From Bog-473 sp963770645 (lineage in GTDB: Bacteria; Actinomycetota; Acidimicrobiia; Acidimicrobiales; RAAP-2), in assembly GCA_963770645.1 (NCBI GenBank), contig CAVYQL010000003.1:620001-684000 (forward strand): 64,000 bases of DNA. The letters run 5' to 3'. Shown one piece after another: positions 59,563 through 64,000 of this stretch (position 1 is the first letter of the stretch; every line of letters begins with the position of its first letter). The position numbers and the translations under genes are program-made. The notes below the pieces were generated by a model. It did not search any database. It was not told the DNA's origin and saw only the letters and a list, made by a program, of their open reading frames with translations.

Positions 59563-60785
59563 CGAGACCCCCCATAATCGACGGGTAGGTGTTTGATGCC
59601 GTTGAGCCAGGACGAACGGAGGCGGTCGGCCGGGGCCATTAACTTCATGTCGGTCAGCTCGTCGGCGATCACGTCGAACATCACCTTCAACTCGAGTCGG
59701 GAGAGGTTGGCTCCGATGCAGAAGTGCGAACCGCCGGCGCCGAAAGTGCAGTGGGGATTCGGTGAGCGACCGATGTCGAACCGTCGAGGCTCGTCGAACA
59801 CCTCGTCGTCGAAATTGGCGGAGGCGAAATACAGGCCTACCCGTTCGCCCCTGCGCACCAACTGACCGGCGACCTCGGTTTCCTCGTCGGCCGTTCGCTG
59901 GAGGACCACGGCAGGCGAAGCCCAGCGCAAGATCTCGTCAACGGTTGTCCCAGGGCGTTCGGAGCGCCATCTTTCCCACTGCTCCGGATGTTGTAGAAAG
60001 GCCAGCATGCCGTGGGTGATCGCTTGCCGGGTGGTCTCGTTGCCGGCCACGGCGAGGATCATGAAGAAGAACGCGAACTCTTCACTGTTCAGGCGTTGGC
60101 CATCGGCGTCTGGTTGGACGAGCCGGCTGGTGACGTCCCCGAGGTCGTTGTCGACGCGCACCTCGGCGGCCGCGTGCGCGTAGGCGAACATCTCGACGAC
60201 GCCCGAGAGATTGTTGCCGGCGTATTCGGGGTCCTCGTTGCCCGCCATCTGGTCGCTCCAATCGAAGAGCTGTTGGCGATCGGCGTCGGGGATTCCCATG
60301 AGGCCGGCAATCGCCTGCAAGGGCAGATGACGGGCGACGTCGATCACGAAGTCCCCCGTACCGTCGTGCTTGGCGGCCCAAACGATCTGGTGGGCTCGTT
60401 CGCGTAGGTCGTCTTCGAGGCCGGCCAAGGCGCGCGGGGTGAAGCACCGGTTTCCCACCCTGCGAACTCGGGTATGCCGGGGCGGGTCCATGCAGAGCAA
60501 GAGGTTCTTGGTGGATTCGCCTGTGGGATCGGACTCATCCAGCCGCCGTACGAAGGCGGAGTTGGTCTCCACGGACCAGCCCGGGCTCCTGGTCACCTCG
60601 GTGATGTCGGCGTGGCGCGTGATCGCCCAAAACCCAGCGTCACCGTATCCTGCGATGGGCGGTTGCGGATTCCACCGGATCGGTTGATTCCGGCGCATCC
60701 ACGCGAACTCATCCAGCGGCAGATGATCAGCCAACAGGTCGGGATCACTCAGATCAAAGCGAGCGTCGACGGGCGTCGAGGGCAC
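59559..60785 (-). CDS. Cytochrome P450 (CYP124/125-like)
   Basis: 408 residues. I-helix FFFMILAVAGNETTRQAITH (AGNETT), K-helix EILRWASPAVVLQRT (ExxR), and haem loop FGAGGSHFCIGANLSRLEL with the Cys ligand. The N-terminus (FDLSDPDLLADHLPLDEFAW) and the HPDV-free region match bacterial class I P450s acting on branched lipids, steroids or terpenes. The GTG start is supported by AAGGAGG nine bases upstream; an ATG at 60857 would overlap the divergent regulator's promoter. Electron-transfer partners are not in the window. Coupled to the MDR gene downstream. Confidence 0.88.
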   Translation of the reverse strand: MPSTPVDARFDLSDPDLLADHLPLDEFAWMRRNQPIRWNPQPPIAGYGDAGFWAITRHADITEVTRSPGWSVETNSAFVRRLDESDPTGESTKNLLLCMDPPRHTRVRRVGNRCFTPRALAGLEDDLRERAHQIVWAAKHDGTGDFVIDVARHLPLQAIAGLMGIPDADRQQLFDWSDQMAGNEDPEYAGNNLSGVVEMFAYAHAAAEVRVDNDLGDVTSRLVQPDADGQRLNSEEFAFFFMILAVAGNETTRQAITHGMLAFLQHPEQWERWRSERPGTTVDEILRWASPAVVLQRTADEETEVAGQLVRRGERVGLYFASANFDDEVFDEPRRFDIGRSPNPHCTFGAGGSHFCIGANLSRLELKVMFDVIADELTDMKLMAPADRLRSSWLNGIKHLPVDYGGSR

Positions 60786-60837
60786 GACAGCGGACCTCCT
60801 TGCGTGGACACCGCTTGGCAGCCAGCGACCGTAGACT

Positions 60838-60857
60838 TTGATACTCCACGGTGTCAA
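60838..60857. promoter_or_regulatory. Imperfect palindrome between P450 and TetR genes
   Basis: TTGATAC, six bases, GTGTCAA: seven-base arms with one mismatch. It lies between the divergent starts (53 bases above the P450 GTG and 17 below the TetR ATG), the usual place for a TetR operator. Confidence 0.45.
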
Positions 60858-60873
60858 CTATGCTGCATCCGAG

Positions 60874-61497
60874 ATGGAATACCAGGTGACGATGCCGTTC
60901 AAGGGGGTCAGCGCCGACGACCGGCGCATCGACCGACGGAACCGCCTGGTGCGAGCCGCCTTCACGATCGCCGGAACCGAGGGCGCGGGCGCGCTCGGCG
61001 TGGGTCGTGTCTGCCTGGCCGCCGGACTGACGAAGCGATATTTCTACGAGAGCTTTGCGTCGCTCCCCGAGCTTCAAAGCGCCGTCGTCGACCATGCGAT
61101 CGCGGTGATGTCCGAGCGTGTGGATCCGTTCCGGCCGACCGGTCCCGCGGGGCCGCCACGGGCCTGGCTCGAGGCGTTCGTCGGCGCATTGGTGGACGAC
61201 GAGTGTCTCGCCCACGTTCTGCTCGCCGAGACCCACGGCGGCGCACTCAGCCCTTTTCGGCATCAGATCATCGACGTGGCCGTCGCGGGGATGGCACCCC
61301 CTGGCTCGGATCCGGAGATGGACCTTCGTGCTCGTCTCATCGCCTACGCACAGATCGGCACTCTGAGCGAGCTATGCCTGGCGTGGCACCAGGGTCGGTT
61401 GGCGATGGAGCGGGCAACACTTGTCGACGTGCTGGCTGATCTGTTCCTCCGTATCGACGGCGCTCGTTCTGGAGCGCCAGCCGGCTCGAGTTGCTGA
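60874..61497 (+). CDS. TetR-family regulator
   Basis: ~207 residues. DDRRIDRRNRLVRAAFTIAG, TEGAGALGVGRVCLAAGLTK and RYFYESFASLPELQSAVVDH form the TetR helix-turn-helix and following helix. The C-terminal ~140 residues are a helical ligand domain (RAWLEAFVGALVDDECLAHV). It is divergent from the P450 gene with a palindrome between, so it is the likely repressor of the P450/MDR operon; the ligand is probably a pathway substrate. ATG 60874 is used; ATG 60892 is equally possible. Confidence 0.8.
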   Translation: MEYQVTMPFKGVSADDRRIDRRNRLVRAAFTIAGTEGAGALGVGRVCLAAGLTKRYFYESFASLPELQSAVVDHAIAVMSERVDPFRPTGPAGPPRAWLEAFVGALVDDECLAHVLLAETHGGALSPFRHQIIDVAVAGMAPPGSDPEMDLRARLIAYAQIGTLSELCLAWHQGRLAMERATLVDVLADLFLRIDGARSGAPAGSSC

Positions 61498-61720
61498 ACC
61501 GTTAACCCGATGACCACCGTGTGGTGAAGCACTCTGCGATCGACCGGGCTTTGAACATCTTCCCCAGTAACAGGAGACGGTGTCGGAGTGACAGCTGATC
61601 CTCGAGGGCTAACGCGGTTCCCCTCCGACCCCCATGACCACTCTCGTCCCTGATGACGCTCCCATTAGACCTATTTTGTCCATGACGAGACACGAGTGAC
61701 GAAGTGCACGAGAGGCACCA

Positions 61721-63091
61721 ATGCGAGTGAGCGAACCAGTGACCGGTGGCAGCAAGGGGTGGGCTTTTGGAGGGCCGACTACGGACCTGGCGGCCGCGGG
61801 CTACCGCCAAGCTGAGCACTTCATCGAGGGTGAGGCAGTCCGCTACGGGCCCGTGCCGGGCACCGAGCTTGGATGGGATGGACGGTGGCGTGTCCAACCG
61901 ATGGAGACCGCTCCGTACAAAACCCGATTGGTGGTGGTCCGCCCAGCGGATCCCGCCGACTTCAACGGAACCGTCATCGTGCTGTGGAACAACGTATCGG
62001 CAGGGTACGAGAACTTCGGGGGCGGCGACAGCGCTGAGTTCTTCGAGGGCGGTTACGCCTATGCAGCCGTATCGGCTCAGCGTGTCGGCGTCCATGGCAC
62101 TCCCGACAACCCCCAGGGGCTTCGGGCCTGGGATCCCGAGCGGTACGGGTCGCTGTCGATTCCGAGCGACGACTACTCGTTCGACATCTTCACGCAGGCG
62201 GCCAGCCTGGTGGCTCCGGATCGCCCTCGTGGAGGTCTCGATCTGTTGAAGGGCTTCGAGGTGCGCCGTCTCTTTGCCCAGGGCGCCTCGCAGTCGGCAG
62301 CGCGGCTGGCCACCTATTTCAACGCGATCCAGCCACTCACTCGGCGCTTCGATGCGTTCTTCCTCGTCATGTATTTCGGTGGGGGAACACCGCTCGAGGT
62401 TGGCGACGAGGTCATGACGGTCCAGGCCGCAAGTGACGCCGGCCCTCGGATACCCGAAGGCGTGCACCTCTTGCGTGATGACCTCGGAACACCTCTGATG
62501 GTGCTCAACACCGAGTGCGAGGCGACCTCGTGCTACGGGGTCCGCCAACCTGATACTGATCACTTCCGCTACTGGGAGGTGGCCGGAGCGTCCCACGTCT
62601 CCCTTCAGGCGATCGCGTCGTCCTCGCCCCGGCAGGAACGGGACTTCGGCTTCTCCCTACCACTCGAAGAAATGCATGGGATCAATCAGGTGTCCCTCGC
62701 ACCGGTGGTCGACGCCGCACTGCACCATCTGCAGGCCTGGACCACCGAGGACGTCCTGCCACCTGTACAACCTCTGATCGAATTCAGAGGTGATCCGCCC
62801 GAGATCGTGCGTGACGACAACGGCATCGCACGCGGTGGCATCAGGTTGCCCTCAGTCGAGGTCCCGCTGGCGCACAACAGTGCCATACGGAAGGGCCCCG
62901 ACGTCTTCTCGCGACTCGTCGGATCGCACGAGCCGTTCTCAGTCGAAAAGGTGCGCGAGCTCTATGGCAGCCGCGACGACTACCTCTCGCGCCTCGTACA
63001 GGCGGCCCGAGCGGCCGAAGCGGCGTCGGTCATCTTGCCTCGCGACGTCGACCCCGTGGTTGCCGAAGCGACGGAACAGATCCCGTTGTGA
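61721..63091 (+). CDS. Alpha/beta hydrolase domain-containing protein (tandem paralogue 1)
   Basis: 456 residues. The family-type N-terminus KTRLVVVRPADPADFNGTVI then VLWNNVSAGYENF precedes a nucleophile elbow RLFAQGASQSAARLATYFNA (G-A-S-Q-S) and a late catalytic His in YWEVAGASHVSLQ. These large secreted-type or cytoplasmic alpha/beta hydrolases belong to a poorly characterised actinobacterial group, probably esterases of hydrophobic compounds. No signal peptide. GAGAGGCACC precedes the ATG. A close paralogue starts 160 bases downstream. Confidence 0.8.
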   Translation: MRVSEPVTGGSKGWAFGGPTTDLAAAGYRQAEHFIEGEAVRYGPVPGTELGWDGRWRVQPMETAPYKTRLVVVRPADPADFNGTVIVLWNNVSAGYENFGGGDSAEFFEGGYAYAAVSAQRVGVHGTPDNPQGLRAWDPERYGSLSIPSDDYSFDIFTQAASLVAPDRPRGGLDLLKGFEVRRLFAQGASQSAARLATYFNAIQPLTRRFDAFFLVMYFGGGTPLEVGDEVMTVQAASDAGPRIPEGVHLLRDDLGTPLMVLNTECEATSCYGVRQPDTDHFRYWEVAGASHVSLQAIASSSPRQERDFGFSLPLEEMHGINQVSLAPVVDAALHHLQAWTTEDVLPPVQPLIEFRGDPPEIVRDDNGIARGGIRLPSVEVPLAHNSAIRKGPDVFSRLVGSHEPFSVEKVRELYGSRDDYLSRLVQAARAAEAASVILPRDVDPVVAEATEQIPL

Positions 63092-63251
63092 GTGACCCGG
63101 CCGACGCTGTGAAAAGCCCGCTTGACCTGGTCGTGCGAAGCCTCAGGCGAGTCATCCCTGGCGCGAGCCCACCAGGATTCGTCACGAAAGCGTCGATATA
63201 TTCGCCGTACGCTACGGAGTCGGGCGAGCCGCCCGATCGGAAGGGACCACG

Positions 63252-64000
63252 GTGACTACCACGCCTCAGGCAGTGTTCAAGGAAATCCCCGGTCCGGCGC
63301 CGGACATCATGCGGGATTACGACCTGGACGTGCTCGGTTACGAGGAGACCGAGTTCAGCGTGGAAGGGACGGCTCTCTCCTACGCCCTTCAAGGCGAGCG
63401 GGGGCTGGACGGTCGCTGGGATGTCGCGTCCGGCCCAGAGGCAACGTTCAAGACCCGGTTCGTGGTCCGGCGTCCCATCGACGAAGCCCGGTTCAGCGGC
63501 ACCGCCGTGGTGGAGTGGCACAACGTATCCGCCGGCATCGACGCCGCTCCCGACTGGGGGTTCTTCCATCGCCACTTGGCCGCTCACGGTCACGGCTGGG
63601 TCGGCGTGTCGGCCCAGAAAGTGGGTATCGACGGCGGGGGGTTCGTCGAGGGCATCCACCTGAAACTCCTGGCTCCCGATCGTTACAACCAACTCGAGCA
63701 CCCCGGCGACGCGTGGTCCTTCGATATCTACACGCAGGTCGCCGCACTGCTGCGAGCGCCCGCAAGCGAGAATCCGCTCGGCGGGCTCGTAGCCGAGACG
63801 TTGATCGCGGCCGGCGAATCGCAGTCGGCGGCCTGCCTGGTTACCTACATCAACGCTATCGACCCTCACGCCCGGCTCTTCGATGGCTTCTTCGTGCACG
63901 GCCGGCCGGGTGCAGGAGTGTCGATTGACGGCGTCTTCATTTCCTCAGCGCGGGGTGAGGCAATGGAGGCGACCCGCGTCGCCATTTCGTCCAAAGGCGA
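63252..64000 (+). CDS. Alpha/beta hydrolase domain-containing protein (tandem paralogue 2), 3' end cut off
   Basis: At least 249 residues; the gene runs off the window. KTRFVVRRPIDEARFSGTAV then VEWHNVSAGIDAAPDWGFFH and the nucleophile elbow TLIAAGESQSAACLVTYINA (G-E-S-Q-S) align with the preceding gene (KTRLVVVRPADPADFNGTVI, GASQSAARLATYFNA). GTG start preceded by GGGACCACG. The two genes are tandem duplicates, both keeping the presumed catalytic Ser, and may hydrolyse related substrates of the P450 pathway. Confidence 0.82.
   Translation, partial: MTTTPQAVFKEIPGPAPDIMRDYDLDVLGYEETEFSVEGTALSYALQGERGLDGRWDVASGPEATFKTRFVVRRPIDEARFSGTAVVEWHNVSAGIDAAPDWGFFHRHLAAHGHGWVGVSAQKVGIDGGGFVEGIHLKLLAPDRYNQLEHPGDAWSFDIYTQVAALLRAPASENPLGGLVAETLIAAGESQSAACLVTYINAIDPHARLFDGFFVHGRPGAGVSIDGVFISSARGEAMEATRVAISSKG

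Noticed and set aside
61502..62596. 364-codon minus-strand frame opposite the first tandem hydrolase
   Set aside because: Antisense to a gene with a paralogue next to it; composition is shadow-like.

Overview
The window is high-GC bacterial chromosome, most likely from a free-living member of the Actinomycetota, possibly class Acidimicrobiia or a neighbouring lineage. Supporting this are GAF-ANTAR and STAS regulators, an RskA-type anti-sigma factor beside a SigK-type ECF sigma factor, a class F-like sortase, long Ala/Thr/Ser-rich secreted proteins, GTG and TTG starts, and 4-base ATGA/GTGA overlaps between genes. There is no rRNA, CRISPR array or intact insertion sequence. The only tRNA-like sequence is a decayed tRNA-Gly copy. 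The species cannot be named from sequence alone.

Layout. 0-14.3 kb: a truncated GGDEF protein, a DedA protein, an acidic/basic small-gene pair closed by a long hairpin, small enzymes (DsbA-like, SnoaL-like, DinB-like), two divergent polytopic membrane proteins (one GT87-like), two secreted proteins, a second DsbA-like protein, DHFR, an enoyl-CoA hydratase and an MBL-fold hydrolase. 15-19.8 kb: a 1398-residue secreted Ig-repeat protein followed by the wreck of a related one. 19.8-25.4 kb: ECF sigma/anti-sigma pair divergent from two extracytoplasmic ferritin-like proteins, a cupredoxin lipoprotein, an acyltransferase and an esterase. 25.4-40.6 kb: metabolic and stress genes (TatA, UspA, three VOC proteins, nitronate monooxygenase, peroxiredoxin-like protein, cupin, GH15 glucoamylase/trehalase, flavoprotein disulfide reductase, F420 reductase-like protein, ATP-dependent DNA ligase, pirin). 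36.4-50.5 kb: many small regulators (STAS, STAS-GAF-ANTAR, GAF-ANTAR, a receiver-less winged-helix regulator and its stand-alone partner domain) and a surface-protein/sortase locus flanked by strong palindromes. 51.5-55.4 kb: two cyclic-di-GMP enzymes. 55.4-64 kb: a catabolic segment with a CaiB-type CoA-transferase, alpha/beta hydrolases, a P450 overlapping a quinone oxidoreductase, a divergent TetR regulator, and two tandem paralogous hydrolases, the last running off the window.

Six otherwise normal genes carry frameshifts or an in-frame stop, mostly at homopolymers or CG runs. Uncorrected assembly errors are as likely as real decay, so these are annotated across the lesion. The most system-like units are (i) the sigma/anti-sigma, ferritin-like pair and cupredoxin module, (ii) the divergent pair at 43.7-44.6 kb sharing a helical domain, and (iii) the repeat-protein/sortase locus with its palindromic control regions.
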